From contig DATETJ010000010.1 of NCBI GenBank assembly GCA_035283685.1, positions 59,588 to 123,587 of the forward strand: a stretch of 64,000 nt of DNA, given 5' to 3'. The notes beneath the pieces were generated by a model that saw only the letters and a program-made list of their open reading frames with translations, ran no database searches and was not told the DNA's origin. Shown here piece by piece: positions 8,098 to 17,502 of this stretch. Source of the DNA: Candidatus Bathyarchaeia archaeon. GTDB taxonomy: Archaea > Thermoproteota > Bathyarchaeia > Bathyarchaeales > Bathyarchaeaceae. Both the position numbers and the translations under genes were made by a program. Numbering within the stretch: position 1 is the stretch's first letter; every line of letters starts with the position of its first letter.

Positions 8098-8739
8098 ATG
8101 ACAAACACTCAAAACCCAAATGAACTAGTCCTGAAAGGAACAACAACAATAGGCATAACATGCCGAGACGGAGTCATATTAGCCTCCGATACCCGCGTTA
8201 CCATGGGCTTCTTCGTCGCACACCACAAAGGCAAGAAAGTTTACAAAATCGACGACCACATCGCCATGACCATATCAGGTGTGGTAGCAGACGCCCAAAA
8301 AGCCGTAGACATCCTAAAAGCCAACGCACAACTCTACCGCCTAAACACATCCAGACCCATGCCCATCAGCTCAGCCGCCCGCCTGGTCGCCAACCTACTG
8401 TTCTCATCACGCTACGCGCCACTGATCGCACAAATACTAATCGGCGGATTCGACGACACAGGACCACACGTATACTCAGTCGACCCATTCGGAAGCATAA
8501 CCGAAGAGAAAATGGTAGCCACGGGATCAGGCTCACCAGTAGCCTACGGCGTCCTCGAAGACAAATACAAACAAGACGCATCAGTCAAAGACATGGTCAG
8601 CGTAGTCGTGAAAGCCGTTGAATCAGCAATGAGAAGAGACGCAGCAAGCGGCGACAGCTTCGACATCACAATAATAGACAAAAAAGGCTACCGAGAGCTA
8701 AATGAAAAAGAGAAACGCAACATAGCAACAGCCTCATGA
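8098..8739 (+). CDS. psmB: proteasome beta subunit
   Basis: A 213-residue N-terminal nucleophile hydrolase, the catalytic ring of the 20S proteasome. A short propeptide of 14 residues ends in KG, and autocleavage would expose Thr15 of TTTIGI. Asp31-equivalent ASDTRVTMG and the catalytic Lys in the HHKGKKVYKID region are present, as are the conserved SGVVADAQ and ATGSGSP (motif with SGS). Length is normal. It is followed after 30 bases by aCPSF1, a neighbour pairing seen in other archaea. The coding strand is distinctly A+C-rich. Confidence 0.97.
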   Translation: MTNTQNPNELVLKGTTTIGITCRDGVILASDTRVTMGFFVAHHKGKKVYKIDDHIAMTISGVVADAQKAVDILKANAQLYRLNTSRPMPISSAARLVANLLFSSRYAPLIAQILIGGFDDTGPHVYSVDPFGSITEEKMVATGSGSPVAYGVLEDKYKQDASVKDMVSVVVKAVESAMRRDAASGDSFDITIIDKKGYRELNEKEKRNIATAS

Positions 8740-8769
8740 CACAGAAAAAAAGCGGAGCAATGAACAAGC

Positions 8770-10686
8770 GTGACAGTAGGCGGCAAAGACCAAGCCGAAA
8801 TAAGCCAGACAATTCTAGAACATGTTCCAAAAGAAGCTGAAGTAACCCGTATAGAGTTCGAAGGCCCCACCCTCGCCGTTTACACCAAGAAACCAGAAGT
8901 CCTAATCGAACAAAGCCACGTTGTCGCAGAAATAGTAAACATAATACGAAAAAGAATCGTAGTCCGATCCGACCCTTCAGTAAGACTAACAGAAAAGGAA
9001 ACCGAAAAGCTCATCCAAGAAATAGTCGCCAAAGAAGCCGAAATAACCGGAATAAACTTCGACCCAAGCCTCGGCGAAGTCATAGTAGAAGCAAAAAAAC
9101 CCGGCCTAGTTATAGGCAAAAACGGCGCTGTGCTCCACGAAGTCATAAAACAGACTCGTTGGCGACCACGCGTATTGAGAAGCCCACCCATTCCGTCTAA
9201 AATCATGATGCACATGCGCCATTTCCTACACACTGAGAGCAAAGAGAGAAACCGCATACTGCGCAATGTGGGTGAAAGGATTTTCAGACCCGCAATCCAT
9301 GGAGTCGGAGACATACGTTTAACGGCGTTAGGCGGCTTCCAAGAAGTGGGCAGATCCTGCGTTCTAATCCAAACCAGAGAAAGCAGCGTCCTTCTGGATT
9401 CAGGCATCAACCCCGGCGCACAGAATCCGCTTGAGGCTTTTCCCAGGTTTGATGCACCTCAATTCGACTTGGACGCTTTAGATGCTGTAGTCATAAGTCA
9501 CGCTCATTTGGATCACTGCGCTCTTGTTCCCTTCTTGTACAAGTACGGTTATGACGGACCGGTTTACAGTTCGGCGCCCACCTCCACTCTCATGACGCTG
9601 TTGCAGCTTGACTACTTGGACGTGTTGAGCAAGCAGGGGTTGATGGCTCCTTACGATCAGAAAGATGTGCGCGACGTGGTCATGCATACAATCCCGATAC
9701 GCTTCGGCGTAGTCACAGACATCGCTCCGGACATTCGCTTGACTCTGCATAATGCTGGACATATTCTGGGCTCGTCTGTGGTTCATTTGCACATCGGTGA
9801 AGGATTACACAATGTGGTTTACACCAGCGACTACAAGTATGCGAAGACTATGTTGCTTGAGCCTGCGGCAACAGAGTTCCCTAGAGTTGAGACTATTATT
9901 ACTGAAAGCACGTATGGTGCGCCTCAGGATATTATGCCTTCTAGGCTTGAGGCTGAGGAAAGACTTGCCTCGGTCGTGAATCAGACTTTTGAGAAAGGTG
10001 GCAAGGTTTTGATTCCAGTGCCAGCTGTGGGCAGGGCTCAGGAGATTATGTTGATTCTGGACGGGTATATGCGTCAGGGTCGGATTAAGGAGGCGCCTGT
10101 GTTTATTGAGGGTATGATTTCTGAGGCTACGGCTATTACTACTGCTTATCCTGAGTATTTGGCTCGGGAAGTGCGTGATAGCATTCTTCATGAAGGTGTG
10201 AATCCTTTCCAATCCGATTACTTTACGATTGTGGAGCATCCGAGTGCGAGGCAGGAAATAATAGAAGGCGAATCCTGTATTGTTATTGCTACATCTGGGA
10301 TGCTTGAGGGCGGACCGGTTATTGAATACTTTAAGCATTTGGCGTCTGATGAGCGTAACACGATGATTTTTGTGAGTTATCAGATTGAGGGCACGTTGGG
10401 GAGGCGGGTTCAGAAGGGTTTGGGTGAAACGCCGATTATGAGCAGTGAGGGGAAGATTGAGATTCTCAAGGTTAGGTTGCGCGTTGAGTCTATTGAGGGC
10501 TTTTCTGGGCATTCGGATAGGAGGCAGATTACTAATTATATTCGTAGGCTTTCGCCGAAGCCAGAGAGAATAATCGTGTGCCATGGTGAGAAGTCGAAGA
10601 GCTACAGCCTTGCTGGTTTCTTTCAGAGGGCTTACAAGACTGATGTTCTTGTGCCCAGTCTGCTTGAAACTATTAAGCTTCGTTAG
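8770..10686 (+). CDS. aCPSF1: aCPSF1: KH-KH-MBL-beta-CASP ribonuclease and termination factor
   Basis: A 638-residue protein starting with GTG. Two KH domains (about residues 1-70 and 75-145; GKNG loop at 116-119) precede a metallo-beta-lactamase domain with HAHLDH at 244-249 and a beta-CASP insertion. Later conserved blocks are SGMLEGGPV, the FSGHSD motif and a C-terminal HGE. In archaea this family (aCPSF1/FttA) cleaves nascent RNA downstream of U-rich tracts and terminates transcription. The length equals the family norm. The sense strand is A+C-rich in the first third and G+T-rich in the rest, an unexplained shift inside one intact gene. Confidence 0.97.
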   Translation: MTVGGKDQAEISQTILEHVPKEAEVTRIEFEGPTLAVYTKKPEVLIEQSHVVAEIVNIIRKRIVVRSDPSVRLTEKETEKLIQEIVAKEAEITGINFDPSLGEVIVEAKKPGLVIGKNGAVLHEVIKQTRWRPRVLRSPPIPSKIMMHMRHFLHTESKERNRILRNVGERIFRPAIHGVGDIRLTALGGFQEVGRSCVLIQTRESSVLLDSGINPGAQNPLEAFPRFDAPQFDLDALDAVVISHAHLDHCALVPFLYKYGYDGPVYSSAPTSTLMTLLQLDYLDVLSKQGLMAPYDQKDVRDVVMHTIPIRFGVVTDIAPDIRLTLHNAGHILGSSVVHLHIGEGLHNVVYTSDYKYAKTMLLEPAATEFPRVETIITESTYGAPQDIMPSRLEAEERLASVVNQTFEKGGKVLIPVPAVGRAQEIMLILDGYMRQGRIKEAPVFIEGMISEATAITTAYPEYLAREVRDSILHEGVNPFQSDYFTIVEHPSARQEIIEGESCIVIATSGMLEGGPVIEYFKHLASDERNTMIFVSYQIEGTLGRRVQKGLGETPIMSSEGKIEILKVRLRVESIEGFSGHSDRRQITNYIRRLSPKPERIIVCHGEKSKSYSLAGFFQRAYKTDVLVPSLLETIKLR

Positions 10687-10858
10687 GGGTCTAGGTTTCG
10701 TCAATTTGGTAGTTTAGTGTGACGCTAGGTTATTCTGCGTTGTTCTGTGTTGCTGGAAATCACTTGGCGTGATTTTGTGTGATTTTGCGTAACTTTATTT
10801 AGTGTTGTGTGGGTTCTTGTTTGTGTGGTTTGGTTTAGGTTGAGGGGCTGGTTCGGGT

Positions 10859-11032
10859 TTGGGTGAAGCAAGTGAGGTTTTTGTGGCTCGGGTTGTGGTT
10901 GGTGGTAAAGTTACTATTCCCTTGTTGGTGCGTGAAGTGTTGAGGATTGAGGAAGGCGACTACGTACGCGTAAGCATAAGCCAAGTGATCAAAAAGAAGC
11001 CGCATAAGGAGAAAGCGAGACGGAGAAGTTAG
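10859..11032 (+). CDS. short AbrB/SpoVT-like protein
   Basis: A 57-residue reading frame. Starting from TTG at 10859 it gives LGEASEVFVARVVVGGKV, then a swapped-hairpin AbrB core (VTIPLLVREVLRIEEGDYVRVSI), and a basic tail rich in Lys and Arg. A GTG at 10883 is the other possible start; a stop at 10841 limits the frame upstream. These proteins usually bind DNA as dimers and act as transition-state regulators or antitoxins. No toxin gene follows on the same strand; the neighbour is a converging DUF234 ATPase. The basic C-terminus suggests nucleic-acid binding. Confidence 0.7.
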   Translation: MGEASEVFVARVVVGGKVTIPLLVREVLRIEEGDYVRVSISQVIKKKPHKEKARRRS

Positions 11033-11063
11033 GGTTTGAAGTAGGGATGAGGTGGCTTGGGGT

Positions 11064-12455
11064 TTAGAGTTGTTTGAAGTCGTCTAGGTCGAGTAGGAGG
11101 GTTTCTTTTTGTTGGAGTTGTTTTTTGTGGGTGATTTTTTTTGCGATGATTGCGTAGTTTTCTTGTTTTCGTGGCCATCTGAAGGCTGAGGCTTTGGCTT
11201 CTAGGTCGCTTAGGATTCGTTGGCAGTCTTTGTTGTTTAGTGTGCTCCATTTTACTTCTATGAAGGTGGCTGTGGTTTTTTCTTGGTCGAGTGCGATGAG
11301 GTCTATTTCTGTGTCTTTGTGCCACCATTTTCCTATGGTTTGGAAGGTGAAGGGTAGTTGGTTTTTTCTTTTCATTTCTGTTAGGAGTTCGCGGGCGGCT
11401 TGCTCGTATGTTGAGCCTAGGTAGGTGTTGTAGTCTTCTTTTATTTTGTTGAGGATGTGGTTTGTGTTTCCGATTTCTAGTTCGGCTTTGTTGGGGAAGA
11501 TGTATTTGTACCAGAATTTTAGGTAGTTGTCTGCTATGGTGTAGTGTCCTTTTCTTGGTTTGGGTTTGATGCCTATTGGGTATGTTCTTTGGATGAAGCC
11601 TAGGTCTTCTAGTACGCTGGTGTATTTTGAGAGTATGCTTTTGTCCATGTTTGTGAGGTTGAGGATTTCGCCGTAGTTTTCTGCTCCTTGGGCTATGGCT
11701 TTGAGGATGGCTGAGTAGTTGCGGGGTTCTCTGAGTTCTTCTCTTAGGAGAAATTCGGCTTCTTCATAGAGGAATTCGCCTTTTTTCAGGATTTTGTCTT
11801 CGCAGTTTTGCCAGAAGTCTTTGTGTGGGTCGAATTTTTGTAGGTAGGCGGGTATGCCGCCGAGGCAGCCGTAGACGTTTATGAGTTCTTCGAGGTTATA
11901 GTTTGGGAAAAATTGCTTGAGGTGGGGTAGTTTTAGGGGTTCCAGTTTCCATTGTCCGGTTCTTCTGCCGTACAAGGGGCTTTTGTAGCCTAGGACTTCG
12001 GTTTCCATCATTCCTACGGATGAGCCGAGTATTATGAGCATTACGTGTTTGTCTTTGAGGTTTAGGTCCCATATTTTCTGGAAGATTGATGGGATGGCGT
12101 GGTTTCCCTCGATTAGCATGGGAAACTCGTCGAGGATGATTAGTGTTTTTTCGTTTTTTCTCCATTTCCAGAATTCTTGGAAGAGTTCTATCCAGTTCTT
12201 AATGTCTAGTTTTGCGAAGCTTTCATCTCTGAGAAAATCGCTCATTCTCAGTTTTAGGTCCTGCAACAGCTCAGATTCGGGTCTGCGATCTGCGAGAAAG
12301 TATATACGAGGTTTAGCCTTTGAGAAATTTGAGCAGAGTTCGGTCTTGCCAACCCTTCTTCTTCCGTATATGACAATAAGCTCAGCGGACTTTGAGGAAA
12401 AATGGTTTTCGAGAAATTGAAGCTCTTCTTCTCTGTTCACAAATAGTTGAATCAT
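11064..12455 (-). CDS. archaeal STAND-like ATPase with DUF234 nuclease domain
   Basis: A 463-residue protein. The N-terminal AAA/STAND ATPase begins FVNREEELQFLE and has Walker A YGRRRVGKTEL (about residues 30-40), a Walker B-like LIILDEFPMLIE and a sensor-like LIILGSSVGMME. A winged-helix segment follows (about 240-310), then a C-terminal DUF234 domain with restriction-endonuclease features: TEIDLIALD...ATFIEVKW (D-ExK). The family is expanded in archaea and often mobile; its role is unknown, with ideas including defence and DNA processing. It sits at the left edge of the accessory region and reads toward aCPSF1. Confidence 0.9.
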   Translation of the reverse strand: MIQLFVNREEELQFLENHFSSKSAELIVIYGRRRVGKTELCSNFSKAKPRIYFLADRRPESELLQDLKLRMSDFLRDESFAKLDIKNWIELFQEFWKWRKNEKTLIILDEFPMLIEGNHAIPSIFQKIWDLNLKDKHVMLIILGSSVGMMETEVLGYKSPLYGRRTGQWKLEPLKLPHLKQFFPNYNLEELINVYGCLGGIPAYLQKFDPHKDFWQNCEDKILKKGEFLYEEAEFLLREELREPRNYSAILKAIAQGAENYGEILNLTNMDKSILSKYTSVLEDLGFIQRTYPIGIKPKPRKGHYTIADNYLKFWYKYIFPNKAELEIGNTNHILNKIKEDYNTYLGSTYEQAARELLTEMKRKNQLPFTFQTIGKWWHKDTEIDLIALDQEKTTATFIEVKWSTLNNKDCQRILSDLEAKASAFRWPRKQENYAIIAKKITHKKQLQQKETLLLDLDDFKQL

Positions 12456-13228
12456 AAGTATCCTACTTTAGATTCAACTATTTAAGACCTATGTCTCCAG
12501 CCGCGTTTCGCATTTGTGCCATCTTTGGACCGAGAACTGCAACTATCTTTCAGAAGTCGCTTAGCTGCTTCTCTCGCTAATCTGTGTAGTTGTTAGAGGT
12601 CCAAGATGAGCTGAACGTCTGAAACTGTCATTGCCTTGTCGCCTCCGCTGTCAGCTATCCCTCTGGCTCCGTAGAAATGAACAAGTTCACTATTTTTACG
12701 TATGTTCGATTTTATTGAACAATTCCATGAGCAAAGCAGCAGGTTATGCCTGAGCGCTGGATAGAGTCTTTGAAGATCGTGCACTTTCTGGGCAGTGATT
12801 GTTATTCGAAGTCGAGCGTCTAATGTCATGCACAATTTATGAGCGTTACGTTTTGGGAATTACTTCTTCTTGGGCCAAGAAATGGATGTCAGCCCCATGA
12901 GTGAGAAGGAACTAGTTTGTGTGATGTTGTCTTTATGATATTGTTTCGTTGATTGCGGTTTCGTACTCTGGGTATTTCTCGGCTAAGAGGAATCTGCCAG
13001 GGAAAGCGCAATATTGTAGATGAACCCTTTCTCCGTTCACTTATCAAGTCGGGAAGTTGAGCCTGAGTTCACATAACTCCTAGCGCGTATCATTGCTGAG
13101 AGCAATGCTGGGTTACAGATAGGCTTAGACATATATTGTGAACGCATCATTGAATCGTGGGAGTGGTTGATCCTACTATTGCTGACAAGATTTATTCGGA
13201 TGATTGTTTTCTATGTTAAATAGCCGGG
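12456..13228. other. 773-base intergenic region, no convincing gene
   Basis: This gap separates the divergent DUF234 and hsdR genes. An 80-codon frame (12593-12835, minus) exists but resembles no family I know and has no clear ribosome-binding site; it may be gene debris. A perfect 6-base hairpin (ATTGCT...AGCAAT) lies at 13092-13106. A stretch near 13044-13064 resembles the 5S rRNA string around AAGTTAAGCC but is not a 5S gene. Promoters for both flanking genes are expected here but no clean TATA box stands out. Confidence 0.4.
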
Positions 13229-15988
13229 GTGTGGGGCATGAAGCCTGAGGACAAGGCAAGGCTGAAGATTGATCAATTGCTTATGACGGCAGGTTGGCGG
13301 GTTCAGGATTTCCGTGACCTTAGTCTTGGGGCTTCTTTGGGTGTTGTTGTGCGTAATTTTCCTTTGATGTCTGGGTTTGCTGATTACTTGCTTTTTGTTG
13401 ATAGGAAGGCGGTTGGAGCTGTTGAGGCTAAGCCTGAAGGGACTACGTTGGGCGGTGTTGCTGAGCAGTCTGAGAAGTATTTGCGTGGTTTGCCGGGTAG
13501 TATTCCGCATGTTGGTGAGCCGTTGCCCTTTGCTTATGAGAGTACGGGTTCTGAGACGTTTTTTAGGGATTTGCGTGATCCTGATTCTCGTTCTCGCCGG
13601 GTTTTTGCTTTTCATAAGCCTGAGATGTTTCGTGAGTGGTTGTCGCAGCAAGATACATTGAGGGCTCGGCTTAGGAATTTGCCGCCTTTGATTACTGAGG
13701 GTTTGAGGGATTGTCAGGTTGATGCGATTAGGAATCTTGAGGTTTCTCATGCTCAGGCGAGACCGAGGGCGCTTATTCAGATGGCTAGTGGTAGTGGTAA
13801 AACGTTTGCGGCTGTGACTTTTGTTTATCGGTTGGTTAAGTTTGCTAATGCGAAGCGTGTTCTGTTTTTGGTGGATAGGAATACTTTGGGTCGTCAGACT
13901 TTGCAGGAGTTTCAGCAGTATAGGACTCCTGATGATGGGCGAAAGTTTACTGAGCTTTATAATGTGCAGCGTTTGACATCGAATAAGATTGACTCCGTGA
14001 GTCGTGTTTGCATTACGACTATTCAGCGGCTCTATGCAATGTTGAAAAATGAGGAGCTTGCTCCTGAGCTTGAAGAGCAGTCAGTTTTTGAGATTGCGCC
14101 TAAGGATATGAAGCCTGTTGAAGTTGGCTATAATCCTGATATTCCTCTTGAGATGTTTGATTTCATTGTAACCGATGAGTGTCATAGGTCGATTTACCAT
14201 CTTTGGCGTCAGGTGTTGGAGTATTTTGATGCGTTCATTATTGGGTTGACTGCGACTCCTTCGAAGCAGACTCTTGGTTTCTTCAATCAGAACCTTGTCA
14301 TGGAGTACGGACATGACCGTGCGATCGCGGATGGCGTCAACGTTGGGTATGAGGTTTATCGCATTGCCACTGAAATTACGCAGAGGGGTAGTGAAGTAAG
14401 CGCTGGTTTTTTTGTTGACAAACGGGATAAGCTGACGAGGAAGGTGCGTTGGGAAAAGCTCGATGAGGATTTGTTGTATGACGCTGGTCAGTTAGATAGA
14501 GATGTTGTGGCTCCCGATCAGATTAGGACTGTTGCGCGAACTTTTAGGGATAGGTTGTTTTCTGAGATTTTTCCGGGTAGGAAGGAGGTTCCTAAGACGC
14601 TTGTTTTTGCTAAGGATGATTCTCATGCTGAGGATATTGTTCAGATTGTTAGAGAGGAGTTTGGTAAAGGTAACGAGTTTTGTAAGAAGATTACGTATAA
14701 GACGACTGGTGAGAAGACTGAGGATTTGATTGCTAGCTTTCGTAATTCGTATTTTCCGCGGATTGCTGTTACGGTTGATATGATTTCTACTGGCACGGAT
14801 ATTCGTCCTCTTGAGTGTTTGTTGTTTATGCGTGATGTTAAGTCGGGTGTTTATTTTGAGCAGATGAAGGGTCGCGGGACGAGGACTATTTCTTCTACGG
14901 ATTTGAATGCTGTTACTCCTGATGCATTGCATAAGTCTGGGTTTGTGATTGTTGATGCTGTTGGTGTGTGTGAGAGTGATAAGACTGATTCTCGTCCTTT
15001 GGAGCGCAAGCGTAGCGTTCCGTTTGAAAAGTTGATTATGTCGGTTGCTGTTGGAGTCAGAGATGAGGACTCGCTTTCTTCTTTGGCTGGTAGGCTTGCT
15101 CGTTTGGATAAAGAGATAGGGGATAAGGATAGGAAGGAGGTTGAGGCGGCTGCTGGTGGAAAGAAGTTGAGTCAGGTTGTTAACGAGCTTTTGGATGCGG
15201 TTGATCCTGACATGCAGTTGGCTAAGGCGAAGGAGCTTTTTGGAACAGAGAGGCCGTCAGAAGACCAGTTGAAGAAGGCGTCTGAGGAGTTGGTTAAAAA
15301 TGCGTGTAAGTTGTTTGATGATCCGAAGTTTAGGAACACTGTTGTTGATGTTAAGAAGCGGAATGAGCAGATTATTGATGTCGTCAGCAAGGATGTTCTT
15401 GTTTTTGCGGGTCCTGATGCTCAGGCTGCTGAGAAAGCGAGGCTTATGGTTAATTCGTTCAAGGACTTCATTGAGAAGAATAAGGATGAGTTGATTGCTT
15501 TACAGATTATTTATAGTAAGCCTTATGGTCAGAGGCATTTGACATACGAGGCTATCAAAGAGCTTGCTGAGACTGTTAGGAAGCCGCCGTACAACTTATC
15601 GCCTGAGCTTCTTTGGATGGCATATCAACAGTTAGAAAAATCGAAAGTCAAAGGCGCAGGTCCACAGAAGCTTTTGACGAATATCGTTTCATTGGTTAGG
15701 TTTGCTGTTGGCGCAGTTGATGTTTTGGAGCCGTTTTCTGAAACCGTAAATCATAGGTTTGAGGAATGGCTTGCTGGACAAGAGAAGTTAGGAAGGAAGT
15801 TTACGCCAGGGCAGAAGGAGTGGCTGGTTATGGTTAAAGATCATATTGCCACATCGTTAAGCATTGGAATAGATGATTTTGAAAACGTGCCCTTCAACCA
15901 GAAAGGCGGAGCGATCAAGGCATACCAACTCTTTGGACAGGAACTGAACAAGATTCTCGAAGAATTGAACATGGTGTTAGCAAAGTGA
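13229..15988 (+). CDS. hsdR: type I restriction enzyme, motor/nuclease subunit HsdR
   Basis: A 919-residue subunit that translocates and cuts DNA. The N-terminal nuclease has FADYLLFVDRKAVGAVEAKPEG (Asp and ExK, about residues 50-70). The superfamily 2 motor includes Walker A MASGSGKTF (near 185), DECH in VTDECHRSIYHLW (near 316), GLTATP, and motif VI in EQMKGRGTRT. The C-terminal third is helical, like the EcoEI-type HsdR tail that docks on the methylase. Start is GTG 13229 or, nine bases later, ATG 13238. Its stop overlaps hsdS by four bases (GTGA). The coding strand is G+T-rich for most of its length. Confidence 0.96.
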   Translation: MWGMKPEDKARLKIDQLLMTAGWRVQDFRDLSLGASLGVVVRNFPLMSGFADYLLFVDRKAVGAVEAKPEGTTLGGVAEQSEKYLRGLPGSIPHVGEPLPFAYESTGSETFFRDLRDPDSRSRRVFAFHKPEMFREWLSQQDTLRARLRNLPPLITEGLRDCQVDAIRNLEVSHAQARPRALIQMASGSGKTFAAVTFVYRLVKFANAKRVLFLVDRNTLGRQTLQEFQQYRTPDDGRKFTELYNVQRLTSNKIDSVSRVCITTIQRLYAMLKNEELAPELEEQSVFEIAPKDMKPVEVGYNPDIPLEMFDFIVTDECHRSIYHLWRQVLEYFDAFIIGLTATPSKQTLGFFNQNLVMEYGHDRAIADGVNVGYEVYRIATEITQRGSEVSAGFFVDKRDKLTRKVRWEKLDEDLLYDAGQLDRDVVAPDQIRTVARTFRDRLFSEIFPGRKEVPKTLVFAKDDSHAEDIVQIVREEFGKGNEFCKKITYKTTGEKTEDLIASFRNSYFPRIAVTVDMISTGTDIRPLECLLFMRDVKSGVYFEQMKGRGTRTISSTDLNAVTPDALHKSGFVIVDAVGVCESDKTDSRPLERKRSVPFEKLIMSVAVGVRDEDSLSSLAGRLARLDKEIGDKDRKEVEAAAGGKKLSQVVNELLDAVDPDMQLAKAKELFGTERPSEDQLKKASEELVKNACKLFDDPKFRNTVVDVKKRNEQIIDVVSKDVLVFAGPDAQAAEKARLMVNSFKDFIEKNKDELIALQIIYSKPYGQRHLTYEAIKELAETVRKPPYNLSPELLWMAYQQLEKSKVKGAGPQKLLTNIVSLVRFAVGAVDVLEPFSETVNHRFEEWLAGQEKLGRKFTPGQKEWLVMVKDHIATSLSIGIDDFENVPFNQKGGAIKAYQLFGQELNKILEELNMVLAK

Positions 15989-17502
15989 CAGAGAAGCGCG
16001 ATTCATTTCATCGTCCAAAGGGTTGGGTAAGAGTAAGGTTAGGCGAGATAAGTGCAAAGATAACAGATGGAACGCATTTCACTCCCAAGTATGTTGAAAA
16101 TGGTGTCCCATTTATTTCGGCAAAGGACATTTATGAGAGAAAGATAAGTTTTGATGATTGTAAGTATATCTCTGCTGAAGAACACAATAGTCTGATAAGA
16201 AGATGTAATCCTGAATATTTGGATGTGCTTATCACAAAGAGTGGAACAATTGGACGCACTGCTGTTGTTAGAACTAATAGACCTTTCAGTCTTTTCGTAA
16301 GTGTGGCTCTCATCAAGCCCTTCAAAGCATATATTGATTCTGATTTTATCGCTTTTTCATTGAGAAATTATATCAATAATATCAGCATAGAGCAATCTGT
16401 CAAAGGTGGAGTCATAAAGAATCTCCATATCGAAGATCTAAAGGAGATTGTTCTTCCTCTCTGTCCTTTGCCTGAGCAGTGTCGTATTGTTGCTAAGGTT
16501 GAGGAGCTTTTTACTAATCTGGATGCTGGTGTAGAGTCGCTTAAGAAGGTTAAGATGCAGTTAAAGCGTTACCGTCAAGCAGTTTTGAAATATGCCTTTG
16601 AAGGAAAACTAACCGAAGAATGGCGAAAAACCCACAAAGACGAGATTGAACCTGCCTCTGTGCTCCTAGAACGCATCAAAGAAGAAAGAAGAAAGAATGC
16701 AGAAGGAAAATACGAGGAAATGCCCTCAATAGACACATACCATTTACCAAAGCTACCAGAAACTTGGGTCTGGACAACAATAAGCGAATTTGAAACTTTC
16801 ATAGGAAGTGGCATAACGCCAAGAGGTGGAAAAAAAGTCTACGTTGATGAAGGCATTCCTTTCATTCGCAGTCAAAACGTCCATCCAGACGGTCTTCGCC
16901 TCAAAGACATCGCCTACGTAACACCCCAAATGCATGAAGAGATGAAACGAACAAAAACCCATCCAAGCGATGTCCTTCTTAACATAACAGGAGCTTCAAT
17001 CGGGCGATCTACGTACATTCCCGAGAGATTAACAGAAGCCAACGTAAACCAGCATGTTTGCATAATCAGAACTGGTTGGTGGTTAGTCTCGCCATATCTT
17101 AGTTCCTTCCTTAACTCGGCGTATGGTCAAGACCAAATATTTTCAACAGAATCTGGAGTTACAAGACAAGGACTGAACTATGGACAAGTGCGTAGCCTAA
17201 AGATACCTTTGGCTCCCCTGCTCGAACAGAAAATTGTGGCGGCAAAAATCGAAGAAGCCTTTTCCATTGCTTATGAAACTGAAAAGAGCGTAGAGCGAAC
17301 CCTTAAACAAACAAATCAAATGCGTCAAAGTATTCTAAAAAGAGCCTTTGAAGGAAGGCTCGTTTCTCAGGACTCAAGTGATGAACCGGCGGAAAAACTC
17401 TTAGAACGAATAAAGCAAGAAAGGGTAAAGAGAGAATCCGCAACCAAAGGTAAAAGAGAAATAATCCTGGGAAAAATGGGGCTGATGCGTTATGTCCAGT
17501 GA
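15985..17502 (+). CDS. hsdS: type I restriction-modification specificity subunit HsdS
   Basis: A 505-residue subunit with two target-recognition domains (about residues 10-170 and 255-420). Each is followed by a coiled-coil spacer: LPEQCRIVAKVEELFTNLDAGVESL and LLEQKIVAAKIEEAFSIAYETEKSV. The two halves would each recognise one part of a bipartite DNA site. The repeated LKRYRQAVLKYAFEGKL / MRQSILKRAFEGRL segments show the internal duplication expected of HsdS. The GTG start overlaps the hsdR stop and the 3' end overlaps hsdM by 11 bases, so the three genes are tightly coupled. The recognition sequence cannot be read off. Confidence 0.96.
   Translation: MTEKRDSFHRPKGWVRVRLGEISAKITDGTHFTPKYVENGVPFISAKDIYERKISFDDCKYISAEEHNSLIRRCNPEYLDVLITKSGTIGRTAVVRTNRPFSLFVSVALIKPFKAYIDSDFIAFSLRNYINNISIEQSVKGGVIKNLHIEDLKEIVLPLCPLPEQCRIVAKVEELFTNLDAGVESLKKVKMQLKRYRQAVLKYAFEGKLTEEWRKTHKDEIEPASVLLERIKEERRKNAEGKYEEMPSIDTYHLPKLPETWVWTTISEFETFIGSGITPRGGKKVYVDEGIPFIRSQNVHPDGLRLKDIAYVTPQMHEEMKRTKTHPSDVLLNITGASIGRSTYIPERLTEANVNQHVCIIRTGWWLVSPYLSSFLNSAYGQDQIFSTESGVTRQGLNYGQVRSLKIPLAPLLEQKIVAAKIEEAFSIAYETEKSVERTLKQTNQMRQSILKRAFEGRLVSQDSSDEPAEKLLERIKQERVKRESATKGKREIILGKMGLMRYVQ

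Noticed and set aside
12593..12835. 80-codon minus-strand frame between the DUF234 ATPase and hsdR
   Set aside because: No ribosome-binding site, no recognisable motif and several rare features; could be gene debris but is not supported as a gene.
13044..13064. String resembling the 5S rRNA segment around AAGTTAAGCC
   Set aside because: The similarity covers about 20 bases only; the remaining 5S helices and loop E do not follow, so it is probably chance.
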